Source: UBA6109 sp964506465 (GTDB taxonomy: Bacteria; Desulfobacterota; Syntrophia; Syntrophales; UBA6109). From it: a DNA stretch of 39,632 nucleotides. The DNA is taken from assembly GCA_964506465.1 (NCBI GenBank), contig CAZDLM010000023.1, positions 1 to 39,632 on the forward strand, read 5' to 3'. The position numbers and the translations under genes were made by a program. The notes under the pieces are model-generated. The model saw only the letters and a program-made list of their open reading frames with translations. It did no database searches and was not told the origin of the DNA. The stretch's first letter is position 1, and each line of letters opens with the position of its first letter. Below are positions 18,976-27,409 of this stretch, piece after piece.

Positions 18976-19407
18976 TTAGCTGGTCCTTTCATCCGAATAC
19001 TGGGAATCGTTGCTGATTCTGCGGCAGAGCGAACCGATGATCCGCTCGGCCAGCTCCGGGCTTTCGGCAATAAATTCAAAAAGGAGCTCGTGCCCGATCT
19101 TCAGCAGTAAGCTGTCCTCCATTGTCGTGGCCGAACTCGAACGCTCGCGGGGATCCAGGGCGCAAAGCGTTCCAAAGGCGCGGCGCTCCTCAAGCTCCCG
19201 CAACGTCTTTTCTCCGTCGTGGACCCGGACCCGCCCCGAGGCCACGACGAACATGGCCGAGCTGTGTTCGCCTTTGGCCGCCACGGTCTGCCCCGCCGAA
19301 ATATCCATTTCCTCGGCTGCGGCGGCCATTTCGGACAGCAGTTCTCCGGGTAGGCCGGAGAAAAAATCCACCTCGTTCAAGATCAGGGCCTTCTCGATGG
19401 TCAGCAT
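18976..19407 (-). CDS. Cyclic-nucleotide-binding-fold (CNB) protein
   Basis: 143 residues from ATG 19407, preceded by GGGAGGAG. The start overlaps the stop of the translocase gene (ATGCTGA), so translation is coupled. The sequence has the CNB/CRP beta-roll: L-N-E-V-D-F-F-S-G-L, a G-x-x-V-A-A-K-G-E-H-S-S strand turn, M-F-V-V-A-S-G-R-V-R-V, then a C-terminal helix. There is no DNA-binding domain. The phosphate-binding cassette is altered: family members normally have F-G-E near its start, while here it is F-G-T, though an Arg is kept downstream. Cyclic nucleotide binding is therefore doubtful. In family knowledge this domain is often fused to the C-terminus of bacterial translocase-HEAT proteins, so it probably works with the 947-aa protein encoded just before it. 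Confidence 0.8.
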   Translation of the reverse strand: MLTIEKALILNEVDFFSGLPGELLSEMAAAAEEMDISAGQTVAAKGEHSSAMFVVASGRVRVHDGEKTLRELEERRAFGTLCALDPRERSSSATTMEDSLLLKIGHELLFEFIAESPELAERIIGSLCRRISNDSQYSDERTS

Positions 19408-22244
19408 GGCTCCTCCCTGCGGGACGCCGGGTGGCCGCTCCCGCGACCCCGGCGCGATGAAATTTCGGACAAGGCCCAAAGGGCGGTCTCGGTCAGAAGG
19501 GGAACGCGGACTTCCCCCATCCCGGCCAGAAACGTCTCATAGGCGGGATCGCCGCTCTTGCCCATCAGGTAAACGGCCACGGCTCTCGGCCAGGGGGAGA
19601 TCCAGGCATCCCCTTTGCCGGCCACGGCCTCCAGAATCCGGGACGGTTCCATCTCCGGGATGGGGTGCACGCGACCCAGCCGCTCCAGGCGCGCATCCCC
19701 GGACAGATCGTCGAGCAACGGGAAAATCTGTTCCTTCAATTCCCCGGGCAGGAAAGAATCGAGCATCTCCAGGGCGTAGGCATGGCCGGCCCTGTCATCG
19801 CCTGTAATCCCCCTGCGGAGCCCTCCCCGGACCTGGACCGGACCGAAGAGCGAGGCCGCTGCCAATATCCTGTCCCGGCAGCGGCGTTTCTCCTCTTCCA
19901 GCGCCCTTCGAAGCAGATCGAAGTCCCGGCCGGGCGGCAGTGCCTTGAGACAGCTCAGAAGCCAGACCGCCAGCGACGATTCCTTCCTCATGAGACCGCT
20001 CAAGAGTTGCCTGTCATCGGGGCGTTCCGGACAATAGCCCAGGGATTCCAAACGGCTCAGGATCAGGCTGCGGGCAACCGCATCCGGATGGAAGAGATAT
20101 TCCGTCAGGAACGGCACGGCGACCGGCGGGGACATCAGAGAAACGGCCTTCAGGACGCCCAGCACCACATCCCGCGACGAATCCGGGTCGGAGACGATCC
20201 CGGCGAGATCCTTCAAGGCCGCCTCCCCCAGGGAGGCCACGGCCCGGATCGCCCGGCGGCGGGTACCCGGCCGGCTCAGGAAGGGAAGGAGCATCGGAAG
20301 AAGCCTGGGATGTGCGATCTTCTCCGCCGCCGCCAAGGCTTCCCGGCGAACGGCAGCGGACGGATCCTGGAGCAGGTCGCGCAGGGGACGGTACAGAGAT
20401 GAGGCTCCGACCGTGCCCAGGATGCGGGCCGCGGCCGCACGCTCCCCCGGGTCCGGAGACTTCAGCATGGCCATGAACCGTCCTCCGGAGGCGACGATCC
20501 CTTCGATGCCGCAGTGCTTATGCAGACCGCTGATGGCCGCATGGGCCAGATCCCTGTCCGGGCTCTCCAGAAGACCCGCCAGCGTATCCACAGCCCCGGC
20601 TTCATCCATGGAGGCATAGGCCAGTACGGCGGCCGCGCGCACCGCGGGGTCCTCAGCCTCGTCCTGCATGATCGCCCGCACGCGGGGCAGGGCGAAGGGA
20701 ACCCGGATGTGTTCCAGCATGGACAGGACTTCCTTGAGCACCTCGGGAGAGGGATGGGAAAGCAACTCCGGCAAGTATTCCGTCAGATCATGAGGCGCAT
20801 TCCTCTCCGCGAGGTTCAGTGCGTAAAGGACTTCGCCCGGGTGCCCGCTTTTCAGTAAGTTCAGAAGCAGCCGCCGGCCGCTTTCGTCCCATACCTGCTT
20901 CTCGGAAGATTCCAGACGGCGTTTCTTCAGGGCCTCCATGAGCACGTCCAGATATTTTTTCCGGATGGAAAAGGTCAGCGCCATCTGGATGCACAGGATG
21001 ACGATCATGATCACGGCCACGCTGGCCGCGTCGACTTCGAAATAGAGCTGGCCAAGCAGCAGCAGCGCTCCGCCGATCATGGCCGCGCTCGGTTCGGCCC
21101 GCGTCAGGACCGAACTCTGAACCGCAAAGCGCTTGGCCGGGGGCAGCGGCTGGTAGAGTACCTGAAAGGCCGGATCGTGGATGGCGTTGCGGAGGATGTA
21201 ATCGTACATCTTGCAGCCGATCGTCATCGCGAACATGGCGAGTCCGACCCGGGGAACCAGCGCCACCGTCCCGGAGGACATGGCGACGCAGCCCAGCAGC
21301 ACCCCGGCGGGCAGCAGGAACAGGGCTTTCAGAATGCCGATCCGGTCCAGAACCCTGCCGGTGAAGAAGGTCTGGACGATCATGTTCACCGCGCTGCCGA
21401 CGGCGAAGAACACGCCCAGAAAGCTGCTCATGGCGTCCAGGTTGTCGGTGTAGTGTTTCTCCACCTGGTTGCTGAAGGCCATGTCCATCACATAGAACAC
21501 CATGAGGGAGAGGCCCCAGATCAGGTGCAGGGGAAGGGCGTAACGGTCCCGGAGCATCTCCCCGAGTTTGGGCGCGGGGGTTTCCGGTTCCGCGGACGCG
21601 GCCCGGGACCTGGTTTCCCGGAAGGCCCCGGCGACCAGAACCGTGAAGACGACCGAGCCAAACAGTCCGAGGGCCGCAACCAGAATCAGGTTGACCGAGC
21701 CGATGATCGACACCAGGACGGGGGTGATGAAGCCCGCCACGATGTCGGCCGCGAACTCGCCCGCGCCGATGAGGCCGAAGAGGCGCTTGGCCTGGCGCGT
21801 ATCAAAGAGCTGGCCGAACAGGCCCCAGATGCTCATATAGGTCAGCGTGGAATAGGCCACCGACCACACCGCCAGGAAGGCGGCCGGCCCCTTGACATAG
21901 CCGGCAAACAGCCATCCTCTGGCGCCGAGCAGGGTCAGCAGCAGGGCGATCAGCGTCCAGACGACCAGCTTGGTCGGAGAAACCTTGTGCTGCATCCAGT
22001 TGTAGGCGCTGCCGACGAGCATGACGGCCACGGCCCCGCCGATATAGGTGTACGCCAGATCCTGCGCCCTGAACACGTTCAGGAAAAGCGAATGGGAGGC
22101 AGTGAAGAGGTAGACATTGGAGACGCCGTGGCAGAAGGTCACCAGGAGGGCAAGAATCGTGACCTTGATTTCGTTGTTCTTTACGTCCAGCAGGGTCTGG
22201 ACCTTTTTCATCAAAGCTGAGCCGGAGCCCAGTGGATTCCCCAT
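19401..22244 (-). CDS. ADP/ATP-translocase-like MFS protein with HEAT-repeat tail
   Basis: 947 residues. ATG 22244 has GAGG 7 nt upstream; ATG 22211 is an alternative. Residues 20-440 contain about 11-12 hydrophobic helices in the pattern of the Npt/Tlc nucleotide transporter family. Residues 470-930 are helical HEAT-like repeats (for example A-A-A-R-I-L-G-T-V-G, D-P-S-A-A-V-R-R-E-A-L). True nucleotide exchangers are known from Rickettsia, Chlamydia and plastids; free-living bacterial members with HEAT tails have no settled substrate, so ATP/ADP exchange should not be assumed. First gene of a tight operon with a CNB protein, an M28 peptidase and an outer-membrane barrel. The 258 bp upstream separates it from the divergent HD gene; no strong promoter stands out there. 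Confidence 0.85.
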   Translation of the reverse strand: MGNPLGSGSALMKKVQTLLDVKNNEIKVTILALLVTFCHGVSNVYLFTASHSLFLNVFRAQDLAYTYIGGAVAVMLVGSAYNWMQHKVSPTKLVVWTLIALLLTLLGARGWLFAGYVKGPAAFLAVWSVAYSTLTYMSIWGLFGQLFDTRQAKRLFGLIGAGEFAADIVAGFITPVLVSIIGSVNLILVAALGLFGSVVFTVLVAGAFRETRSRAASAEPETPAPKLGEMLRDRYALPLHLIWGLSLMVFYVMDMAFSNQVEKHYTDNLDAMSSFLGVFFAVGSAVNMIVQTFFTGRVLDRIGILKALFLLPAGVLLGCVAMSSGTVALVPRVGLAMFAMTIGCKMYDYILRNAIHDPAFQVLYQPLPPAKRFAVQSSVLTRAEPSAAMIGGALLLLGQLYFEVDAASVAVIMIVILCIQMALTFSIRKKYLDVLMEALKKRRLESSEKQVWDESGRRLLLNLLKSGHPGEVLYALNLAERNAPHDLTEYLPELLSHPSPEVLKEVLSMLEHIRVPFALPRVRAIMQDEAEDPAVRAAAVLAYASMDEAGAVDTLAGLLESPDRDLAHAAISGLHKHCGIEGIVASGGRFMAMLKSPDPGERAAAARILGTVGASSLYRPLRDLLQDPSAAVRREALAAAEKIAHPRLLPMLLPFLSRPGTRRRAIRAVASLGEAALKDLAGIVSDPDSSRDVVLGVLKAVSLMSPPVAVPFLTEYLFHPDAVARSLILSRLESLGYCPERPDDRQLLSGLMRKESSLAVWLLSCLKALPPGRDFDLLRRALEEEKRRCRDRILAAASLFGPVQVRGGLRRGITGDDRAGHAYALEMLDSFLPGELKEQIFPLLDDLSGDARLERLGRVHPIPEMEPSRILEAVAGKGDAWISPWPRAVAVYLMGKSGDPAYETFLAGMGEVRVPLLTETALWALSEISSRRGRGSGHPASRREEPC

Positions 22245-22502
22245 GCGTGGACCTCAGGAATTCCCCTTGGAGGGTGTCCCTTCCTCTCCGCCGGGAGGGC
22301 CTTCCCGACTCAGGGAATCACCCGCTATCGTGCGGAGTTCGGCGTATTTCCCACGGACGGCGGGCGGGTGTCAAGCTGGATTCGCAGAGGGGATAAAGAA
22401 TTTTTGTTGCCCCAAAACGGCGGACGGCGTCACGTCGTTATGGGGCGGCGGGCCGCCCTTCGGGTTTGCTCTTTTCCGGCGAATATTGTAATGCTTCCGG
22501 TC

Positions 22503-23921
22503 ATGAAAAAGAAGAAGCCGGATTTTGCAGGCGTATACCAGGGCGTGGCGCTCATCGCCGACCCGGTCCACCAGTACGCATCCTTCACGGTCCCCGTCCC
22601 GGGACAGCCGGGCGAGTGCACGGAAAAGGACCTGATCGACTCCCCCTGGATGCAGCGCCTGCGGAGGATCTACCAGCTCCAGAGCGCCCGGTGGGTATAC
22701 CCGGCCGCGGAACACTCGCGCTTCCAGCATTCGCTGGGGACCATGCACGTTGCCGGTGAATTCGGCCGCCACCTGTATCCCAGCCTCCGTGAGGTCTGCC
22801 CGGACGCGCCCTCCGAAAACTTCGTTTTGGAGATCCTCCGCGTCGCCGGTCTTCTGCACGATGTCGGGCACGGGCCGTACGGCCATTTCTTCGACGACCA
22901 CTTTCTCGACCGCTACGGTCTCACCCACGAGGACCTCGGCCGGCAGATCATCGTCCGGAAGCTAGGCCGGATACTCCGGGCTCTTCGCCGCAGCCCATCA
23001 GGCCCTTTCGCCCGGGGCGAGCGCATCGACCCCGGAGACGTCGCCTATCTCATCAAGATGCCCCGACGCGACGACGGCGGGCAACCGCGGTGGCTGCAAC
23101 TGCTGCGGCAGCTTTTCTCCGGAATCTATACCGTGGACAACCTCGATTACGTCCAGCGCGACGCCTACATGACCGGCTTTTCCCTGGACATGGTGGATAT
23201 CCCGCGCCTGCGCTTCTACACCTTTTTCTCCCCGGAGGGCCTCACGCTCCACCAGGCGGGCATCTCCGCCCTCAGCCGGTTTCTCAACGCGAGGCTGAAC
23301 CTCTACGGGAACGTCTATTTTCATCGGACGACGCGGGCCCTCGACCTCCACCTGCAGGAGATCTTCCGGGAAACGATGGACGTCCTCCTGCCCTCGGATC
23401 CCGCCAAGGACCTCGACGCCTATCTCAAGGTCGACGAATGGCGCCTTTTCAGCGAAGTCGAGACGTGGAAGAGCTTCGGCGATTCAAAGCGGAAACGCCT
23501 CGCCCGCCAATGGGAAACGTTGAACAGCCGCGCCGTGAAGTGGAAGATGTCTTTTTCGACCGAGATCTCCGTTGACCGCATTCAGCGCGGCACCGGCTTT
23601 GCCTCGGCGGCCGACTACGAGCGACGGATCCGCGCGTTTCTGCCGGCCCGCCTGAAAAAGCTCCCCTTCCGCGTGGACCTCGCCACGCAGGACCCGCGGC
23701 CGCTCAATCCGATGGCGGAGTCCGAAAAGCGCGTGAACGTCTTCAATCCGTCCACCGGCATCATCTCCCCCGAACCGCTGCGGGAGATCTACCGCTTCAT
23801 CCCCGCGCGGGTGGTCCACCTGCGCGTCTTCTGCCTGGACCACAATTCCGACGGACCGGTGAGCGCGGCCGCCGAGAGGGCGCTGGAAGAGATCGAGGGG
23901 GCCTCGGCGACGAACGTATGA
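22503..23921 (+). CDS. HD-superfamily phosphohydrolase, SAMHD1/dGTPase-like
   Basis: About 472 residues from ATG 22503; ATG 22491 is an alternative, neither with a strong ribosome site, and the open frame continues upstream without family-like sequence. Metal-binding HD motif: H76 in R-F-Q-H-S-L-G, H119-D120 in L-L-H-D-V-G-H-G-P, and V-D-N-L-D-Y-V-Q-R-D near 211-220. These patterns fit the SAMHD1/YdhJ-type branch of HD enzymes, some of which hydrolyse dNTPs. The region upstream contains an imperfect inverted repeat (22409-22446) that could be regulatory. The stop overlaps the nrdD start (ATGA), so the two are translationally coupled. This supports a nucleotide-metabolism role, which is still inference. 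Confidence 0.85.
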   Translation: MKKKKPDFAGVYQGVALIADPVHQYASFTVPVPGQPGECTEKDLIDSPWMQRLRRIYQLQSARWVYPAAEHSRFQHSLGTMHVAGEFGRHLYPSLREVCPDAPSENFVLEILRVAGLLHDVGHGPYGHFFDDHFLDRYGLTHEDLGRQIIVRKLGRILRALRRSPSGPFARGERIDPGDVAYLIKMPRRDDGGQPRWLQLLRQLFSGIYTVDNLDYVQRDAYMTGFSLDMVDIPRLRFYTFFSPEGLTLHQAGISALSRFLNARLNLYGNVYFHRTTRALDLHLQEIFRETMDVLLPSDPAKDLDAYLKVDEWRLFSEVETWKSFGDSKRKRLARQWETLNSRAVKWKMSFSTEISVDRIQRGTGFASAADYERRIRAFLPARLKKLPFRVDLATQDPRPLNPMAESEKRVNVFNPSTGIISPEPLREIYRFIPARVVHLRVFCLDHNSDGPVSAAAERALEEIEGASATNV

Positions 23922-25978
23922 TCAACCGGGAAACCACCGACCTGACGCTCTTCGTGCGGACGTCCGAAGAGGACGTCGCCCGCTGGGACCGAAGCCGGAT
24001 CGTCGACGCGCTCCTGCGCGAGACCGGCATCGACCTCAAGACGGCGGAGGAGATCAGCCGCGACGTCGAGCGCCAGATCATATCCTCCGGCATCAGCCTC
24101 CTGACGACCGCGCTGGTCCGCGAGCTGGTGGACGCGAAGCTCGTCGAGCGCGGCCTCGAGGAGGCAAGCCGCCTCCATGCCCGCCTGGGCTTCCCCCTCT
24201 ACGATGTCCGGCAGCTCATCTCCCTGCAGAACAAGGAAAACGCGAACATCCCGCACGGGCCCGAAGGGACGAACCTGGTCCTGGCCGACGGGATCAAGCG
24301 GGAGTTCGCTCTCCACGAGGTGTTTTCCGCCGACGTCGCGGCGGCCCATGTCGCGGGCGACGTCCACCTGCATGGGTTGGGCTTCATCGACCGCCCCTAC
24401 AGCTGCTGCCAGTCGCTCGAGTATCTCAAGAAATTCGGTCTTCGTCTCCCCCACGCCCTCAACGTCGCCAAGCCGGCCAAACACGCGGAGGTGCTGCTGG
24501 CCCACATGGTCCGCTTCGGGGCCGCCCTGCACGCGAACTTCGCCGGGGCGATCGCGTGGGATATCCTCAACCTGTCGTTTGCGCCCTACCTGACCGGCAT
24601 GGGCGACAAGGAAGTCCGCCAGTTCGCCCAGATGCTCGTCTACGAGTTCTCCCAGTTGACCTCCGCGCGGGGCGGGCAATCCATGTTCACGGATATCCAC
24701 CTGTATTGGCACGTGCCGGCCATCCTTCGGGACGTCGAGGCGATCGGACCGGCCGGTCTGCCCACCGGCAAGGTCTGGTCGGACTACGAAGGAGAGGCGA
24801 GACGTTTTGCGGAGGCGATCTTCCACGTCTTCCGCAAGGGAGACGGAACGGGCAAGCCCTTCGTTTTCCCCCGCCCGGTCGTTCACCTGGACGAGGCTTT
24901 TTTCGCCGCGAATGACTCCGCGGATTTTCTCCGCCTCATCTCTGACGTCGCGACGGAGAAAGGCAACACCTGTTTCGCCTTCGATCGCGGGAGTCAAGCC
25001 CCCCTTCCCTGCGACGGCTTCCCGCAGGGGGAAGAGAAAGCGCAGGCGGAGCCGTGGAAGATGCGCTCCGCCGCTATGCAGAATGTAACGCTCAATCTGC
25101 CCCGCCTGGGATACCGGTCCGGAAGGAATGAAGACCGGCTCTACGAAATCGCTTCTGAAACCCTGGCGTTGGCCGTGAAGGCCCATCGTCAGAAAAAGGA
25201 TTTCATGGAACGGCTCCTTTCACTCGGAGAAGAAGGGCCTCTTTCCCTGCTGGCGATGCGCACCGACGGCCTCCCCTATCTGCGCGCCGACCGGACAGTG
25301 CACCTGATCGGTCTTACGGGGCTCAATGAACTCGCCAAAATCCATACGGGGAAAGAGCTCCACGAGACCCCCGAAGCCGTCCGCTTCGGCTTGGAGTTGA
25401 TCTCGCGGCTCCGCGGGGAGATCCCCGCGTTGGAGCGGGAGACCGGCCTTCGCCTCATTCTGGAGCAAACGCCGGCGGAGACGACCGCCTACCGCTTCGC
25501 AAGACTCGACCTGAAGCATTTCTCGCCCATGGCCGGCCGCTGCGTCCGGGGAGTGGCGCGCGGCGGTGTCTACTACACGAACTCCACGCAGTTGAGCGTC
25601 TCCGCAGACGCGGCGCCCCTGGAGCGGGTGAGAACGGAAGGGCGCTTCCATCCGTTGATCGAGGGAACCGCCGCGACGACGGTTTGGCTCGGAGAACCCC
25701 CGCCGGCCGGCGACGAGATCGCCCGCATCGTTGAGGATGCGTTCCGAAAAACAACCGTCAGATCCGTCGTCTTTTCGCCCGATTTCACGACCTGCGCGGC
25801 CTGCGGCGCCACAACCCCCGGCACCCGTAAGGTCTGCGCCTCCTGCGGTTCGGACCGTGTGGACGGGATTGCCATGATTACGCAGTACTTCAGCCGCGTT
25901 TCCGGATGGAACCGGGGCAAAATTTCCGAATGGAAGGACCGCCGGCGGTTCCGCGCCGGCGACCCCTCCGGCGCCTGA
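23918..25978 (+). CDS. nrdD: Anaerobic (class III) ribonucleoside-triphosphate reductase
   Basis: 686 residues starting at an ATG that overlaps the upstream stop. An ATP-cone regulatory domain covers about 10-95. The catalytic barrel follows with family-typical stretches: R-P-Y-S-C-C-Q-S-L-E-Y (Cys163/164), F-A-G-A-I-A-W-D, E-K-G-N-T-C-F-A-F (Cys352) and N-V-T-L-N-L-P-R-L-G-Y. The zinc site has Cys626, Cys629, Cys640 and Cys643. The enzyme normally makes dNTPs without oxygen, using a glycyl radical installed by NrdG. Oddity: where the family has R-V-x-G-Y before W-N-x-G-K, this reads M-I-T-Q656-Y and then W-N-R-G-K, so the expected radical Gly is Gln. A Gly at 663 is the only nearby alternative. 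No nrdG is in the window. Family assignment is secure; activity is uncertain. Confidence 0.92.
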   Translation: MINRETTDLTLFVRTSEEDVARWDRSRIVDALLRETGIDLKTAEEISRDVERQIISSGISLLTTALVRELVDAKLVERGLEEASRLHARLGFPLYDVRQLISLQNKENANIPHGPEGTNLVLADGIKREFALHEVFSADVAAAHVAGDVHLHGLGFIDRPYSCCQSLEYLKKFGLRLPHALNVAKPAKHAEVLLAHMVRFGAALHANFAGAIAWDILNLSFAPYLTGMGDKEVRQFAQMLVYEFSQLTSARGGQSMFTDIHLYWHVPAILRDVEAIGPAGLPTGKVWSDYEGEARRFAEAIFHVFRKGDGTGKPFVFPRPVVHLDEAFFAANDSADFLRLISDVATEKGNTCFAFDRGSQAPLPCDGFPQGEEKAQAEPWKMRSAAMQNVTLNLPRLGYRSGRNEDRLYEIASETLALAVKAHRQKKDFMERLLSLGEEGPLSLLAMRTDGLPYLRADRTVHLIGLTGLNELAKIHTGKELHETPEAVRFGLELISRLRGEIPALERETGLRLILEQTPAETTAYRFARLDLKHFSPMAGRCVRGVARGGVYYTNSTQLSVSADAAPLERVRTEGRFHPLIEGTAATTVWLGEPPPAGDEIARIVEDAFRKTTVRSVVFSPDFTTCAACGATTPGTRKVCASCGSDRVDGIAMITQYFSRVSGWNRGKISEWKDRRRFRAGDPSGA

Positions 25979-25981
25979 CTC

Positions 25982-26087
25982 CGGTGGCTGGACGCGCGAG
26001 GCCGAGGAGCGAGGCGTACTGGGACGTACGCCGCAGCGACGAGGGGCGATGCGCAACGCCGCATCCAGGCTTTTTCCTGAGCCACCG
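25982..26087. repeat. Palindromic intergenic element
   Basis: About 106 bp bounded by an exact 8-bp inverted repeat (CGGTGGCT 25982-25989, AGCCACCG 26080-26087). Inside, C-T-G-G-A-C-G-C-G pairs with C-G-C-A-T-C-C-A-G (8/9). An apical perfect 7-bp hairpin (GGCGTAC, 6-nt loop, GTACGCC) and a 6-bp hairpin (GATGCG/CGCATC) are also present. The layout resembles REP or MITE-like interspersed elements common in delta-proteobacterial intergenic regions. It sits right between the nrdD stop and the gmhA promoter and could also end or stabilise the nrdD transcript. Confidence 0.65.
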
Positions 26088-26089
26088 CC

Positions 26090-26118
26090 TTGACACCCCC
26101 AACACCGATACCTATATT
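26090..26118 (+). promoter_or_regulatory. Sigma70-type promoter of gmhA
   Basis: A perfect TTGACA (26090-26095), 17-bp spacer, and TATATT (26113-26118, 5/6 match). The predicted transcript start is about 20 nt before the gmhA ATG. It may also serve grpE-dnaK. Confidence 0.75.
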
Positions 26119-26147
26119 AGCCGCACATTTTGAGGCCTTGTGACGCG

Positions 26148-26732
26148 ATGGAAGACTATATCCTGAAAATCTTTAGGGAAAGCATTCAGCTGAAAGAGAG
26201 TTTCGTCAGCGAGAATTTGATCCGGATCGTGAACGTCGTCGAGGCGATCACGGCGGCCCTGAAAGCCGGGAATAAGATCCTGATTTTCGGCAACGGCGGA
26301 TCGGCGGCGGATGCCCAGCATCTGGCTGCGGAATTCGTCAACCGCTTCATGATCGAGCGGCCGCCGCTCCCCGCGATTGCGTTGACGACGGACTCCTCCG
26401 TGCTGACCAGCATCGGCAACGACTACAGCTTCGGCGAGGTCTTCAGCAAGCAGATCCGCGCGATCGGCCAGACCGGCGATGTCGCCTGGGGAATATCGAC
26501 AAGCGGCACGTCGCCGAATGTCGTGAAGGCCCTCGATACGGCAAAGAAAATGGGATTGGTTACGGTGGGTTTCACCGGAAAGGACGGCGGCGATGTCGCC
26601 CGGATCGCCGATTTCACTCTGAATGTGTCCTCCAACAGCACCCCAAGGATTCAAGAAGTTCATATCACGGTCGGGCACGTCATCTGCGAGATGGTCGACT
26701 TCAAACTGTTTCAGAAACCGGACGTGAAATAG
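26148..26732 (+). CDS. gmhA: Phosphoheptose (sedoheptulose 7-phosphate) isomerase
   Basis: 194 residues, the usual GmhA length. ATG 26148 is chosen because it lies just after the promoter and starts the family-typical N-terminal helix; a TTG at 26130 is less likely. SIS-fold motifs: F-G-N-G-G-S-A-A-D-A-Q-H-L-A-A-E-F (about 49-65), S-T-S-G-T-S-P-N-V (about 118-126) and the C-terminal H-I-T-V-G-H-V-I-C-E helix with the catalytic His/Glu region. It converts sedoheptulose 7-phosphate to D-glycero-D-manno-heptose 7-phosphate, the first step to ADP-heptose for the LPS core, so it supports a Gram-negative host. Other heptose genes are not in the window. Confidence 0.93.
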   Translation: MEDYILKIFRESIQLKESFVSENLIRIVNVVEAITAALKAGNKILIFGNGGSAADAQHLAAEFVNRFMIERPPLPAIALTTDSSVLTSIGNDYSFGEVFSKQIRAIGQTGDVAWGISTSGTSPNVVKALDTAKKMGLVTVGFTGKDGGDVARIADFTLNVSSNSTPRIQEVHITVGHVICEMVDFKLFQKPDVK

Positions 26733-26814
26733 CGCCGAATGCGCAAATTGCCTCTCGCACCCGGAAATCATCGGAGGCATAGGCATTTGTAGGAATGGGA
26801 TAGACGGTAGCGAA

Positions 26815-27408
26815 ATGGAGAAAAGAGAGAAGGACGAGGAAAAGAACGAATCTGCGGAGACGTCAACGGAGCCCGCGGATGGAAAATTATCGGACAGTGT
26901 CGAAGAATTGACCAAAAGGCTGGCGGCGAAAGAGGCCGAGGCTGCGGCCAATTATGACAAATTCGTCCGTGCCGCCGCCGATCTCGACAATTACAGGAAG
27001 CGTGCGGCGAAAGAGAAGACCGAGGCGCTGAAGTACGGAAATGAAACCCTGATTCGCGACATTCTCCCCTTTCTGGACGGGGTCGACCGGGCGCTGCAGC
27101 ATGCCACGGAATCGGAGGATTTCGAGGCGTTTCGCCAGGGACTGGCGCTTCTGAGGGATCAATTGCTCCGCGCATTGGAGAAGCACGGTGTGCAGCGTCT
27201 CGAAACCCTCGGCAAAGATTTTGACCCAAACTTCCACGAAGCGATGCTGCACGTCGAAACGGACGAACACGATCACAACAAGGTGATCGAGGAACACGAA
27301 AAGGGATATCTTCTTAACGACAGGCTTCTCCGGGCGGCACGCGTCTCCGTATCGAAGAATACTCGCCGGTCAACGGACTTATCCGAATCGAACCAAGGAG
27401 GACGGTAA
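26815..27408 (+). CDS. grpE: Nucleotide exchange factor GrpE
   Basis: 197 residues. An acidic disordered N-terminus (1-25) is followed by a long coiled-coil helix (about 28-90: L-T-K-R-L-A-A-K-E-A-E ... D-L-D-N-Y-R-K-R) and the C-terminal beta domain with F-D-P-N-F-H-E-A-M and G-Y-L-L-N-D-R-L-L-R-A-A-R-V-S-V. It drives ADP release from DnaK in the cytoplasm. The 82 bp between gmhA and this gene show no clear heat-shock or sigma70 promoter and no HrcA-type inverted repeat. The ribosome site is weak. The stop lies one base before the dnaK ATG. Confidence 0.95.
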   Translation: MEKREKDEEKNESAETSTEPADGKLSDSVEELTKRLAAKEAEAAANYDKFVRAAADLDNYRKRAAKEKTEALKYGNETLIRDILPFLDGVDRALQHATESEDFEAFRQGLALLRDQLLRALEKHGVQRLETLGKDFDPNFHEAMLHVETDEHDHNKVIEEHEKGYLLNDRLLRAARVSVSKNTRRSTDLSESNQGGR

Positions 27409-27409
27409 C

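Noticed and set aside
21177..22220. 347-codon plus-strand open frame
   Set aside because: It is antisense to the translocase membrane domain, and its Gln/His/Gly-rich composition reflects reverse-read hydrophobic codons.
22409..22446. Imperfect inverted repeat before the HD gene as a terminator or riboswitch
   Set aside because: There is a short stem with a mismatch and no T tract; I do not recognise a riboswitch class.
23789..25186. 465-codon minus-strand open frame
   Set aside because: It is antisense to the HD and nrdD genes with no family resemblance.
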